Part shown: piece by piece, positions 1 to 10,600 of the stretch
How the letters are laid out: every line of letters begins with the position of its first letter
Numbering within the stretch: the stretch's first letter is position 1
DNA from: Candidatus Gastranaerophilales bacterium HUM_9
GTDB lineage: Bacteria; Cyanobacteriota; Vampirovibrionia; Gastranaerophilales; Gastranaerophilaceae
Direction: 5' to 3'
DNA length: 37,077 nt
Assembly (NCBI GenBank): GCA_002103075.1
Contig: DABG01000017.1
Coordinates: 1 to 37,077, forward strand
Translations under genes and position numbers: made by a program
Notes under the pieces: model-generated
The model's database searches: none
Told to the model about the DNA's origin: nothing
Seen by the model: only the letters and a program-made list of their open reading frames with translations

Positions 1-1
1 G

Positions 2-160
2 ATACCAGATATGAGCATAGATCCGTATGTTGAATATGGAGTTGGTTTACAACGCAGATGGGGTGAAAGATTTACAGGCTTTGGACAAGCAATGATAAGA
101 AACGGCGGAAGAAACGGTGTAATGCTTTCATTCGGATTCAAGTGGCTGATTGGTAAGTAA
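2..160 (+). CDS. Autotransporter beta-barrel, C-terminal end (partial)
   Basis: This is the last 52 codons of a gene that begins left of the window. The reading frame ends at TAA 158-160. The translation contains VEYGVGLQRRWGERF, then GFGQAMIRNGGRNG, and finishes LSFGFKWLIGK. Alternating hydrophobic and polar residues closing on an aromatic strand are what is expected of the final strands of an autotransporter outer-membrane beta-barrel, which inserts in the outer membrane and anchors or exports the N-terminal passenger. The passenger is outside the window, so its role cannot be said. A second autotransporter begins at 32191, so this genome has at least two. The stop is followed at once by repetitive non-coding DNA. 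I am fairly sure of the family and cannot name the protein. Confidence 0.75.
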   Translation: MPDMSIDPYVEYGVGLQRRWGERFTGFGQAMIRNGGRNGVMLSFGFKWLIGK

Positions 161-200
161 ACACTAATTCAAGACCGTTTCGGAATTCCTGTAAACATGT

Positions 201-242
201 TCAGAGGGATTCTTCGGTCGTTGCACTCCCTCTGAATGACAG
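201..242. repeat. Repeat family E, copy 1 (hairpin)
   Basis: TCAGAGGGA at 201-209 pairs perfectly with TCCCTCTGA at 227-235 around a 17-base loop. The 37 bases 206-242 recur at 28368-28404 with a single difference (G to A in the loop). Confidence 0.85.
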
Positions 243-386
243 ACTGAAATCGTCATTTAGGCGAATTTTCGGTAGGGTGAACGAAGTGAAACCCGTAAGG
301 TTGAGCGAAACCACGCTTTTGCTTGCGGAGCGGGTGCAAAATGCGAAGCAGTTGCACTGTCCGCTCACGCGCCGAATAATTCAAGA

Positions 387-437
387 CAGCGTGTTGTAAG
401 TATTTCTTTATGGCAAGCGTGGAATCCCTGCGAACAA
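387..437. repeat. Repeat family C, copy 1
   Basis: The unit has the form GCGTG, 18-19 variable bases, then GCAAGCGTGGAATCCCTGCG. Related copies lie at 23902-23957 and 28416-28468, and a fragment (GCAAACGAAGAATTTCTGC) at 18412-18430. Confidence 0.65.
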
Positions 438-504
438 AAAAGACTTTTTCTGGATTACCACGTCGCTCACGTTGTTCACGACTCGTAATGACAGTTTGGT
501 AGAT

Positions 505-522
505 TTGGGGGTTCTACCCCAA
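505..522. repeat. TTGGGG-N6-CCCCAA hairpin
   Basis: TTGGGG at 505-510 and CCCCAA at 517-522 form a perfect 6-bp stem with a 6-base loop. The same stem with a different loop is at 23964-23981. It lies 8 bases beyond the mutS stop and could fold in the mutS transcript. There is no T-run after it on the minus strand, so I call it a repeat rather than a terminator. Confidence 0.6.
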
Positions 523-529
523 CAAAACC

Positions 530-3103
530 CTACTGTTTAAACAACGACAACTGGTTATCAGGTAAATTCTCTAACGTTTTCTTTCTCGTAGATAAATCTT
601 TAGAAAAATCTTTTTGTAATTTTAAAATCAAATCTTGAGAGCGTTTAATAACCTTGTCAGGCAACCCAGCCATCTGTGCAACGTGTGTACCGTAGCTCTT
701 ACTTGCTCCTCCAGGAACAATTTTTCTTAAAAACTCAATCTTTCCATTGTTTTCAGAAATAGTAATTCTATAATTCTTTATCTGTGGATAAGTTTTTGTC
801 ATTACGTTCAACTCGTGGTAATGAGTTGCAAATATACATCTTGCGTTAATTTCAGTCGCAATATATTCAGCTACAGACCAAGCAATAGCAACACCGTCAT
901 AAGTGCTTGTTCCACGACCTATCTCATCAATCAAGATTAAACTATTTTTGGTTGCATTATTAAGTATGTATGCTGTTTCTACCATTTCAACCATAAACGT
1001 AGATTGACCTAATGACAAGTCATCACTAGCTCCAACCCTTGTAAATATCTTGTCAGCAATGCCCAATCTAACATAATCAGCAGGTACAAATGACCCGATT
1101 TGAGCCAAAATTGTAATCAATGCATTTTGTCGCATATATGTTGATTTACCAGCCATATTTGGACCTGTCAAAATCATAAACCTTGTAGTATCTGCATTTA
1201 TGTCATCAGATAGTTCTAAATCGTTTGCGACGTATGTTCCCAATGGTAAAATCTTTTCTAAAACAGGGTGACGTCCGTTTTTAACAATGAATTCTGAACT
1301 TTCTGTAAGTTCTGGTCTTGTGTAATTTGATTCTAATGCTATTACTGCAAAGGATGTTAAAACATCTAGTTTTGCTATGCAATCCGCTGTCTTTTTAACG
1401 ATGTTTACGAATTCTTGAGCATATTTTCTTAAATCCGTAAACAACTTATACTCAAGTTCAAATGCTTTAGTCTTTGCGTTTAAAACTTCGTCTTCTTGTT
1501 TCTTTAGTTCATCAGTTATAAATCTTTCGCCACCCGTCAATGTTTGTTTTCTAACATAATTTGATGGGATTAAGTTTAGGTTAGAGTTTGTAACTTCAAT
1601 ATAGTATCCAAAAACCTTGTTATAGCCTATTTTTAAGTTCTTAATTCCAGTTCTTTCTTTTTCAGAGTTTTCAAAGTTTCTTAACCAATCCTCTGCATTG
1701 AACATCAATGAGCGGTAGTAGTCTAGAGTTTCATTAACTCCAGAATTGATTATTCCACCCTCTTTAATTTGGTTAGTCGCATTTTCGTTTATTGTTTTAT
1801 CAATAATCGATGCAAACTCCATTAAACTAGGAATCTCATCAGATATTTCATCAAAAATATCTAATTCACAATCTCTCATAATCTCATCAAGTCTTGGTAA
1901 TGATAAAAGCGAATTTTTAAGGCTCAAAAAATCTCTAGGTAGAGCAACCCCACTATTCAACCTTGTTCCAAGTCTTTGGATATCATAGATTTGTTCTAAA
2001 ATTTCAGTTATTTCATATCGTTTTTCGTTGTTATTGATAAGTTTAAGGACAGATTCTTGTCTAGCTGTGATTTTATCTAGCTCTTTTAATGGCTGACAAA
2101 TCCAATTTTTTAGCAATCTTGCACCCATATTGGTTTTTGTTCTGTTTATTGCCCAATATAGTGAACCAAACTTGTTTTTATCACGCATTGTTTCTGTTAG
2201 TTCAAGGTTTTTGCGTGTTGCAGAATCCATTAAAACATATTCAGAAAGTTCGTATTGCTCAATTCTTTCAATTTGTTTAGGGAATGCTTCTTTTAAGTTT
2301 TCCCAAATATATGCAAGAAGTGCTGCAGCAGCTCTGAATCCTAGCTTGCAGGTATCATAGCCGAGCATATCAAGATTGTTTATTTTTAATGCGTTTTTAA
2401 GGTTCTCTTTTGCAAAGTTTTCAGAATAAACCTTTGCAGGAATCTTTGAACAGTTATAAATTTCAGTTATTTCGTTTGGTAAATCAATTTTTTCATCTGG
2501 CACAATTTGAAAAGGTAGAGCTTTTTGAGCAACAGATGGAGCGATTATTTCAACAGGTTTAACCCTTGCAAGTTCAGAAATAATCATATTTAATGGAGCT
2601 TGAGTAACTTTGAATTCGCCTGTGCTGATATCAGAGTATGCAAAACCAAACACACCTTTTTCTTCAAAGATTGAACAGATATAGTTGTTTGAAGTTTGTT
2701 CAAGATAATCGTTTTCAATAATTGTTCCAGGGGTGATTACACGTACAACACCTCTTTCTACAATCCCTTTTGCTTCTTTCGGGTCTTGAAGTTGTTCACA
2801 TACTGCAACCTTGAATCCTTTTTCAATAAGACGTTTAATGTAATTGTCAGCAGCCTTAAATGGTATTCCGGCAAGTGGAACTCTGCCGAGTTTACCTGCA
2901 TCACGTCCTGTTAGAGTAAGTTCAAGTTCTCTTGACATAGTGTGGGCATCTTCAAAAAAAGTTTCATAAAAATCACCTAGTCTGTACAACAAAATTGTGT
3001 CAGGGTGTTCCTGTTTAACCTTAAGATACTGCTGCATTACAGGTGTTGTATCTTCAAGATTAACTTCAAAACTATTAATGTTATTGATTTCTGCCTTTGC
3101 CAT
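530..3103 (-). CDS. mutS: DNA mismatch repair protein MutS
   Basis: MutS recognises mispaired bases and small loops after replication and starts repair with MutL. I place the start at 3103 (MAKAEINNINSF), giving 857 residues, the usual MutS1 length. The frame stays open further upstream to 3331, but that extension runs back over the divergent gene and does not resemble MutS. Visible features: the mismatch-contacting F-x-E in GDFYE (Phe45, Glu47), the Walker A loop GPNMAGKST at 647-655, Walker B LILIDE ending at Asp726-Glu727, followed by GRGTSTYDG, and the ATHYHEL motif near the C-terminus. There is no Shine-Dalgarno before ATG 3103. A TACAAT hexamer lies 7 bases upstream of the start on the coding strand, so the message may be leaderless or nearly so. 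mutL is not in the window. Downstream is the repeat mosaic. Confidence 0.97.
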   Translation of the reverse strand: MAKAEINNINSFEVNLEDTTPVMQQYLKVKQEHPDTILLYRLGDFYETFFEDAHTMSRELELTLTGRDAGKLGRVPLAGIPFKAADNYIKRLIEKGFKVAVCEQLQDPKEAKGIVERGVVRVITPGTIIENDYLEQTSNNYICSIFEEKGVFGFAYSDISTGEFKVTQAPLNMIISELARVKPVEIIAPSVAQKALPFQIVPDEKIDLPNEITEIYNCSKIPAKVYSENFAKENLKNALKINNLDMLGYDTCKLGFRAAAALLAYIWENLKEAFPKQIERIEQYELSEYVLMDSATRKNLELTETMRDKNKFGSLYWAINRTKTNMGARLLKNWICQPLKELDKITARQESVLKLINNNEKRYEITEILEQIYDIQRLGTRLNSGVALPRDFLSLKNSLLSLPRLDEIMRDCELDIFDEISDEIPSLMEFASIIDKTINENATNQIKEGGIINSGVNETLDYYRSLMFNAEDWLRNFENSEKERTGIKNLKIGYNKVFGYYIEVTNSNLNLIPSNYVRKQTLTGGERFITDELKKQEDEVLNAKTKAFELEYKLFTDLRKYAQEFVNIVKKTADCIAKLDVLTSFAVIALESNYTRPELTESSEFIVKNGRHPVLEKILPLGTYVANDLELSDDINADTTRFMILTGPNMAGKSTYMRQNALITILAQIGSFVPADYVRLGIADKIFTRVGASDDLSLGQSTFMVEMVETAYILNNATKNSLILIDEIGRGTSTYDGVAIAWSVAEYIATEINARCIFATHYHELNVMTKTYPQIKNYRITISENNGKIEFLRKIVPGGASKSYGTHVAQMAGLPDKVIKRSQDLILKLQKDFSKDLSTRKKTLENLPDNQLSLFKQ

Positions 3104-3112
3104 GTCTATAAT
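3084..3112 (+). promoter_or_regulatory. Predicted sigma-70-type promoter for 3144 gene
   Basis: TTGATT at 3084-3089, a 17-base spacer and TATAAT at 3107-3112 read toward the gene at 3144. The site overlaps the mutS start codon on the other strand, so the two divergent genes share about 40 bases of control region and transcription of one may interfere with the other. Confidence 0.55.
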
Positions 3113-3143
3113 TGTAATATAAGAATAAGTCGAGGTGCAATAA

Positions 3144-3761
3144 TTGTATAGATTTTTTAAAAATATTGTTAATACTTTAATAATTATTCTTGCTGTTTTT
3201 GGTTGTTTTTCTTTGTATAAGAACCATTCTTTTGAAAACATTGGTGGAGCGATAATGAATTTATTTTCATTAGATAAAGAAAAAACAGTCGAACAAGTTG
3301 GAGATTTTTCACAAGTTGATGAAGAATTCAAAATTGATACAGCGGTGAATGTTTTGGGTTATAAGACAGTAGTTGCAAAACATTCAAGCTCTGGTCAAAA
3401 AATGATTATTGTTGATTCTGGAAAGAAACGATTGTTGACTAAGAGTGATTTGAAGAACGATAACGTAAAAATTAAACTAGAAGACTTATGTAAAAAATAT
3501 GCAAAAAATAAAGCTGATGTCGAAAAAATCGAAATAATAGATAGAGGTTATATGACAACTTATGGTCAAAAAGTGCCTTATGTAAAAATAAATGCAAAGA
3601 TGTCGAAGTTTCCTAATTCTAATTTCACAGGGATAGTTTCTGTAGTAGATGAAGATGCTAATAATCAAAGAATAATTGTTTCATTGAACGATAAAAAACA
3701 TTATTCACAATTGATTACGACAGAATTTTATAAGAACGTTAAAGATTCAAAACAAAAATAA
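3144..3761 (+). CDS. Membrane-anchored protein of unknown function
   Basis: 205 residues. The start is a TTG chosen because GAGGTG lies six bases upstream, the best ribosome site in the region, and because it restores a full N-terminal hydrophobic segment (roughly residues 8-25, NTLIIILAVFGCFSLY) after a basic MYRFFK. This looks like a signal anchor with the remaining ~175 residues outside the cytoplasm. The soluble part is lysine-rich with alternating short strands (TAVNVLGYKTVVAKHSS, YVKINAKMSKFPNSNF) and no catalytic motif that I recognise. It is 14 bases upstream of the gatD-like gene and is likely co-transcribed with it, so a role at the envelope is possible but unproven. Confidence 0.7.
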   Translation: MYRFFKNIVNTLIIILAVFGCFSLYKNHSFENIGGAIMNLFSLDKEKTVEQVGDFSQVDEEFKIDTAVNVLGYKTVVAKHSSSGQKMIIVDSGKKRLLTKSDLKNDNVKIKLEDLCKKYAKNKADVEKIEIIDRGYMTTYGQKVPYVKINAKMSKFPNSNFTGIVSVVDEDANNQRIIVSLNDKKHYSQLITTEFYKNVKDSKQK

Positions 3762-3775
3762 ACGAGGTTAAATAA

Positions 3776-4516
3776 ATGACTCAATTAAAACTCAAACTTG
3801 TTCACTTGTATCCATTATTTTTAAACTTATATGGAGATGCTGGAAATATATTGACGCTTAAAAAACGTTGCGAGTGGAGAGGAATTGACCTTGAGATTGA
3901 GCATATAAATATTGATGACAAGATAGAAGAAGGTACTGATATTTATTTCATTGGCGGTGGTCAAGATAGACAACAGGTTGAGGTGTCTGAAGAACTACAA
4001 AAACACAAATCTATTTTAACAGCAGAATATCATAATGATGCAGTATTCTTAGGTATTTGTGGTGGCTATCAGTTAATGGGAGAATATTATCAACCACATG
4101 ATGCAAAAAGACTAGAGGGTATAGGATTGTTAGATGCTTACACTGTTGCAGGTTCTACAAGATTTATTGGAAATGTAACCGCAGAGGTTAATTATTTAAT
4201 GCCAACAACTATTGTCGGATTTGAAAATCATAGTGGTTTAACTTATTTAAACACTGAAAATGGTGATACAAAACCAATGGCAACAATAATGACAGGTAAA
4301 GGTAATAATGGTCAAGATAAAACAGAGGGTGCACGTTCAAGAAACGCTTTTGGAACTTACTTGCATGGTTCATTCTTGCCTAAGAATCCTCATTTCGCAG
4401 ATTATTTAATTAAACTTGCGTTGAGAAAACGTTATAATGATGATATTGAACTTGAACCATTAGACGATTCATTAGAATTCAATGCTCATAATTCTGTTTT
4501 GAATAAACAATATTAG
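3776..4516 (+). CDS. gatD: GatD-like lipid II glutamine amidotransferase
   Basis: 246 residues, close to the length of Staphylococcus aureus GatD, a class-I-type (CobB/CobQ-like) glutaminase that supplies ammonia for amidating D-Glu of lipid II to D-isoglutamine. The nucleophile is Cys95 in FLGICGGYQLMG and the catalytic histidine is His197 in TYLHGSFLPKNP. Arg129 in STRF sits where GatD has its substrate-contacting arginine, and the N-terminal LVHLYPLFLNLYGDAGN is typical of the family. In characterised systems GatD works only with the ligase MurT, usually the adjacent gene. No MurT is present here: upstream is an unknown anchored protein and downstream the giant gene. The partner must be elsewhere, or this is a related amidotransferase with another substrate. 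A weak site (GAGG, 3764-3767) precedes the ATG. Confidence 0.85.
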   Translation: MTQLKLKLVHLYPLFLNLYGDAGNILTLKKRCEWRGIDLEIEHINIDDKIEEGTDIYFIGGGQDRQQVEVSEELQKHKSILTAEYHNDAVFLGICGGYQLMGEYYQPHDAKRLEGIGLLDAYTVAGSTRFIGNVTAEVNYLMPTTIVGFENHSGLTYLNTENGDTKPMATIMTGKGNNGQDKTEGARSRNAFGTYLHGSFLPKNPHFADYLIKLALRKRYNDDIELEPLDDSLEFNAHNSVLNKQY

Positions 4517-4618
4517 TAGTATATTTGATTGATTTTTGTAACAATTTTAAATAAAGTGTAAAGTTTTCACTAAAATTGACGTTTATATCTATATAAGCTT
4601 ATATGGAGTGTTGTAACT

Positions 4619-7600
4619 GTGACGTCAACAAGTAGTGTTCAAGATAAAATACAAGTATTTATTAATTCTCACCCTGAATATGAGGGAAGACCTTTATCAG
4701 AGATATCTTCTGAATTAGTTTCGGCTGGTGTCTTGACAACGGAAGAACTCGGAACATTGGATTCTACGAGTACCTTTAGTATAGCTAATAAAGCTCCACA
4801 AAAAGATGATAATGTGGATAGTTTTGAGCATGCTGAAAATACAAACTCTTTTCAGGCGACAGAAACTACTGAAACGATTATTGAACACGGCAATGAAGTT
4901 ATCCTTAAGAAAAAAGGTGATGAGCTTGTAGAAAAAGTTATAAAAGAAAAAATCCCTAATTCAGAGGAAGTTAAGACTATTACTATTACTTATTCTAAGG
5001 GAAAACCTTTTACTAAAAAAGTTCAGTCTGGTGATGAGGTATTAGAAACTTCTCTTTATACATCAGAAACGCTTGAAAACGGTGAAGAAGTCATTGCTAT
5101 TAAGACGATGAATGGTGATGGTAAAAGTGTTGAACAAACTATTGCTAAAAATGTTGATGAAAATGGCGATTATACTGATGAGGATTTTGAATACAGAAAG
5201 ACTTTGTATTTAGAAGATGACGTTACTGGCTCAAACATTAAGGTTAAGGCTGGTAGTGTTAAAGAAGTTGGAAAAACAAAAGATGGTTTAGTTGAAACTG
5301 TAAGTGATTCTACGGGTGAACATGTTGTTTCGACTCAATATAATGGCGGAAGTGTTACTAAATACGATGAAGATAAGTTGTATTTCAAGCGTCAAGAAGT
5401 GGCAGATAAGGGGAAGATAACTAATTCTGCTGAATATGACGGTAAAGGTAATACGTATGTAACTATTAGAAATGGTGATGGTGCCGGAACTATCACGAAA
5501 TATTTTAATGATTATATTAAGAAACATGGTTTAGATAAATCAAGACAATTCACAACTGCAGAATTTGAAAAACTTAATAAAAAAGCATTGAGTACTACAG
5601 GTTTGCAAGTTGGAAAGAAAGCACTTGTTCCAACTCAGTATAACGCAAATGCACCTATTTTGACAAAAAGAGGTACTACTCAACAAGCTATGAATAAGTA
5701 TGCTCAATTTGCTTTTGAACAAACAAAAGAAAGATTGGCTAGTTCTACAATTACTGAAACAACACTTAATAAGACTTATTCAAGCTATGTTGAATTAGCA
5801 AGAGAACAGTTGACTGTTCAAGGAGTTCATAATCCGTCAAATGAACAAGTGAACAACAGAGCAAATGAATTGATGGCTTTGAATACAAAGAATGGTAAAT
5901 TGACAGCTTTGAAAAAGGGTGCAAAATTTTCTGTAGTATCAAATCAAGCAAGTGCATCTGATGTTGGAAAATTAAAATCAGCTGGATTAAATCCGACTTT
6001 TGATAATAACGCTTTTTATAAAAAGTTCAATAGCTTGAGTTCTCAAGACAGACAAAAAGTTATGAATATAATCAGTGCTTGTAAGGGCATGAAAAACGTT
6101 GACAAAGTTAAGGCTATAGTTTATGAAAACACCGGTGTTAATTTGTATGATACAAATCTTACAGTTAACGAGTATGGAACTACTTCTGCTGTAGGTATGA
6201 ATATGCGAGAAGAATTTAAGCAAAAGATGCCTCTTGAATATTTCTTGACTAAGAGAATGGGGTTAGACTTAAATTCTAAAAGTGGTAGAGAAGTTTACGC
6301 AAGATTACGTTTGCTACCACAAGGTGAACTTGATAAGATATCAGCATCACAATTTACACCAGAAGGGGTTCCTAATTTCGGACGTTCTGCAACTGGTTCT
6401 ATTTCTGTATCAAAGAATGTAACTGCAAAAGATATCATTGGAACTATGCAGACTCAAGGGGTTGAACTAAGAACAGCTGACGAGATTAGAGCAGAACGTT
6501 CTAATCCAAGATATCAAGATCGTCAAAGAAAAGAACAAGCAATTTCAATGTTGTACGATTCTGTAAAGAGTGCGTATGATTTGATTAATGATCATTTAGA
6601 TGAACTTAAATCACATATGATTTCAAACGCTGGAGAAATTTTATTTGAAGATTTAAAAATTTATGGTGTTCCAGATGTTGTAAAACAGTTAGCAAGTTAT
6701 TTGTCTAACGGTGATGGAACGGTTGAAGGTTTGACCAAATCTATTTATGATAAACGTGATGAATTACAAAGAACTTTATTCCAAATTAACCAACTTAGAA
6801 ATAGCAAGCATTTTGAAGCTGATTATAAAAAATTAACTGGTCACGATTACAATTCAAAAGATATTCAAGCATATATGGATATGAAATCATCTTTGAAGAA
6901 TCCTGTGACAAGAACTATAAAGACCCCTAAACAATTAGAACAAATGCAAGAACAAGCAGGCAATATGTTTGTGAAACTTGTTGGTGGTGATAGAGCTAAT
7001 GAAGCGAAAAAGTTCAAAAAAGTGGGTGAAACAGGTGGTTCTGTACTTGAGATGGCCGCTATGATTTATCTGACAGGTGGAATGGGTGAACTTGGTTATA
7101 TCAAAAATGCAGGTTCAGCTGCGTTAAAAGCTACTGGTTCTAGAGCATTGGCTACCGGTGTAAGAGGTGCATTGACACTAGGAACTTATACAGCAGGTAG
7201 AGAATCATTAAACACTATTGACGATTTAGTTAATGCAGGTGATTTAAAAGAACTTAAAGTTGCTTTAGGTGACAGAGGAATAAAGGTTCTTGAACATACA
7301 GGTTCTAGTGCTTTATTTGGTTTTGTCGGGGGTGCAACAGCAGAAAAAGTCTTTACAATGAGTAAAACTGCTCAAAACTTTGTATCAAAAGGATTTTCAA
7401 AAATATTTGGAAAAGGTTCTGAAAAAGCTGTTTCAACTTTTGTAGCAGACTCATCATCAACAGCAGGTGCATTTAAACCTAGTGCGGAGCTTGTTGCAGC
7501 TGCAGACAAGGCTTTAGGTAAAGGCGCAGAATTAACTGGTTCTCAATTTATGTCAAAGGCTATGATGGGTGCACATTCATTGAATGCGGTTGGTAAAACT

Positions 7601-10600
7601 GTATCATTGGCACTTGAAACTTTAACATTTAGTGGTGTTGAAATTTCTGAACAAGGGGTAATTGCTTTAGCAAATGAAATTTTCAATGATGAAAGTGAGC
7701 TTAAACAAGCTATTGCTAATAATACACTTGAAGATTATATTAAAACAAAGGTTAAGAATGCACCTCAATCTGTTATTAATACTTTGAAAGAACAAGGTAT
7801 TAATATGCTCATGTTAAAGGCTGTTTCGTTTGCTGTTGGTGCACATGCAGCAAACAATATGGATGGTCAATATGAAACATTAGACAAATCAAAGGTATAT
7901 AAAACGGAGATTAATGGTGAAACAAAGGTAGTTGTTGAAACCACTAATGGTAAATTGTATTGTAATTCAACTGCAGATGCATTAACGTTTTTAAATCAAT
8001 CTATGGCTGTTGAAACAATGATGAAATCAGCAGAAACAACAAAACCTGAGAGTGAGTTCGAATGGGCTCAGAAAACTGCGGTTACAGACGAAAATTCAAC
8101 TGGTTATGTTCATCAAAGTGAGGGCAATTTACCTGTTTATACAAGAGCTAATCTTCCGGAAAATGCAGTTATTATGCCATCAACTAATTTGGTTATTTCG
8201 ACTGTTACGAATAAACCTATTGGTCGATTAGAGGTTAAACAAAGTCTAGTTGACGAGGCAAGAGCAAAAGGCTTTACTGATGAGCAGATTAAAATGCTTG
8301 AGGCAAAAGGCTTAGATGTTAATGCTATTAATGAATATATGAGAATAGGATTAAAACCTGTATCAAAACCAATTGAAACAAGTTTTGATGAAGCAAGATT
8401 AGATGCGGTTGCATCAAGTTCTGCTGGGATAAAAGAAAATACTTCACAATATAAGCCTACTTCAAACCCTGCAATTACTAAACGTCCTCAAAAAGAAGTG
8501 TTTAGAATTAATGAGGTTCTGACAGATGAAGAATTATCAATAAAAGCTAGCGATATATTAGAAAAAGTTGGCGATAGATATAAGCTAAATAAAAAAGGTG
8601 ATGAAATTGCTTTTAAATTAGCTGAACAAATCCATAAAGTTGCTCAAGAGGCTGAACCTGATATTGTTAGTACAATAAAGAAAATGGGATTGGCTGACGG
8701 CGAAAGATTTAGTTTCAGAAGTAAGAGTGTTCAAAGTTTGCATGACAAAATTCAAAATGCACTTGCTGATTCTATGGAAAAAGGTGGTAGTTTAACGTTT
8801 GAACAAGCTCTTGATGATGTTCGTGATGCCGAGGGAATCAGAACAATATTTGAAGCTAAGGATTATACAAACCACCCAGAAGTACAAGAACTTTTACAAA
8901 AAGGTGATGAAAAAGGAGCCGTTAGACGTGCTAGTGAACTTCAATCAAATGATACTTTTGAAGCATTGAAGGGATATATTGATTCTGTTGCTGATGGCAC
9001 AAATGATGTTGAATTATTCAAGATGTCTAATTATATGGGTAAAGATGGTATTCCATATTTCTCAGAAGAACAGTTAATGACATTGAAACATTACGCAGCT
9101 TCTAAGGGTGTTAAAATCCCTATCTTTGAACGTGTAACCGTAAAAGAAGAAGTAGATGGTACAAAAACAGTAGAAAAGAACCCTAAAGCTACTACAAAGG
9201 TTAGGGGGTCTGGTTATACTGCATTTCAAGCAAACTTTAGAACTAAAAATGGATTTATCTTTGAGGGTCAATGGAGAGGTTCAATAGTTGACCCATTTGC
9301 TGAAGCTGAACACGTACCTTATGATATCAGAACGGGTAAAGATATTATTGGAGTTCACACGGAACTTACAAATATTTATAAACCTATCATTGAATCATTA
9401 GCCGGAGAGAATAAAATTTCTGATGTTATGTTTGATGAACATACAAATTATTTAACGGAATATTATGAATATTCAAGAAAAACAGAACTCGGTTTTGAAG
9501 ACGGTAAAAATCCTCCAAAATTCCCAGCGGGATTAGATACGAGATTGCGTGCTGAAAACTTATTGTTGTTGCACGAATATGTTGAAAAGATTAAGAAAGA
9601 ACCTGAACGTGAAGCAGAATTAAGAGCAGAATATGAATCTAAGTTGGTTCAAAATACTCCTGAAAACACAAAACAATTAAATAAAAGACAGATAGATGAT
9701 ATAGCTGAACATCTTGACCTTTCAAAAGATGGAAAGTATCTTGATTTGGTTTTTGAACAATACGGAAAAGATATTGAAAAATTATTAGATGTTCAGACTA
9801 CAGAAGAACATATTGAATTGAATAAAGCATTAAATGAAAATTATTCTGAAATCTTAAATAAAATAAACGAATTGACAGAAAGTTCAAACCCAGATATTAG
9901 TGCAAAGGCTTCTGAAATTTTGTTTAACAAGGTTCTTCCGTTAGCAGAACGTTATCAACAAATAGCAGCTGTTGTGGATAATAGAGCCTCTGTAAAAGAC
10001 GGTTATTTTAAAAAAGAAAAGACTTTTGATGAAACTGCATTTAGAGAAACTTTGAAATCTTATACGCAACATAAAACAAACAATATTCCAAGGTTTACGG
10101 ACAAAGAAATTGATGAACTTGTTGATTTAAGGAAAAAATATCCAGAAGTAGAATCTTTATTAAATCATAAAAAAGGTATCCCATTACAATTAAGACTTGA
10201 TGAAATTAGATATCTGGTTTCTTATGCAGAAAAGAAACCTGAATTGTATAATGTTGTAATCAACAATTTTGATGAATTAGGATTAGCTTATGCAACTGAA
10301 ATACTAGAATCAAGAGTTACAGGTGCGAAAGACATAAAGTTCTTAGAAAATATAGCTGGATTAAAAGGAATAAATTTTAGAGGAGAAGAAGCTCCTATGT
10401 TTTCTGGAGAAGTTATGTCAAAATTGACATTGCTCCACCAAAAAGATCCAGTACTTGCAGAAAATCTTGTAGAAAGATTTAAGGTTGCAAAAGATCAGAA
10501 TTTTGTAATGCAAACAATTGCTAAAATTTCACCAAAATCGCATTCAAAAGTTAATGAATTGATAAGTGAAAAAGAAACTCTAGTTGACGGAACTGAACAA

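Larger units (their letters stand above)
161..529. repeat. Gene-free mosaic of palindromic repeat modules
   Basis: This 369-base gap holds no credible gene. It is visibly richer in G+C than its neighbours and is built of short units that recur elsewhere: a hairpin unit at 201-242 (family E), a GCGTG...GCAAGCG unit at 387-437 (family C), a TTGGGG/CCCCAA hairpin at 505-522, and two AATTCAAGAC borders at 170 and 378. The part 245-380 is also full of partial palindromes, but I found no second copy of it in the window. Confidence 0.7.

Noticed and set aside
505..522. mutS intrinsic terminator
   Set aside because: The hairpin lacks a T-run on the mutS strand and the same stem recurs in another island, so it is treated as a repeat.
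3104..3331. N-terminal extension of mutS
   Set aside because: The extra 76 residues overlap the divergent gene and its promoter, and do not resemble any MutS N-terminus.
4576..4604. TTGACG...TTATAT promoter for the giant gene
   Set aside because: Transcription would start beyond the GGAG at 4605 that precedes the GTG, so it cannot serve that start. The true promoter is unclear.
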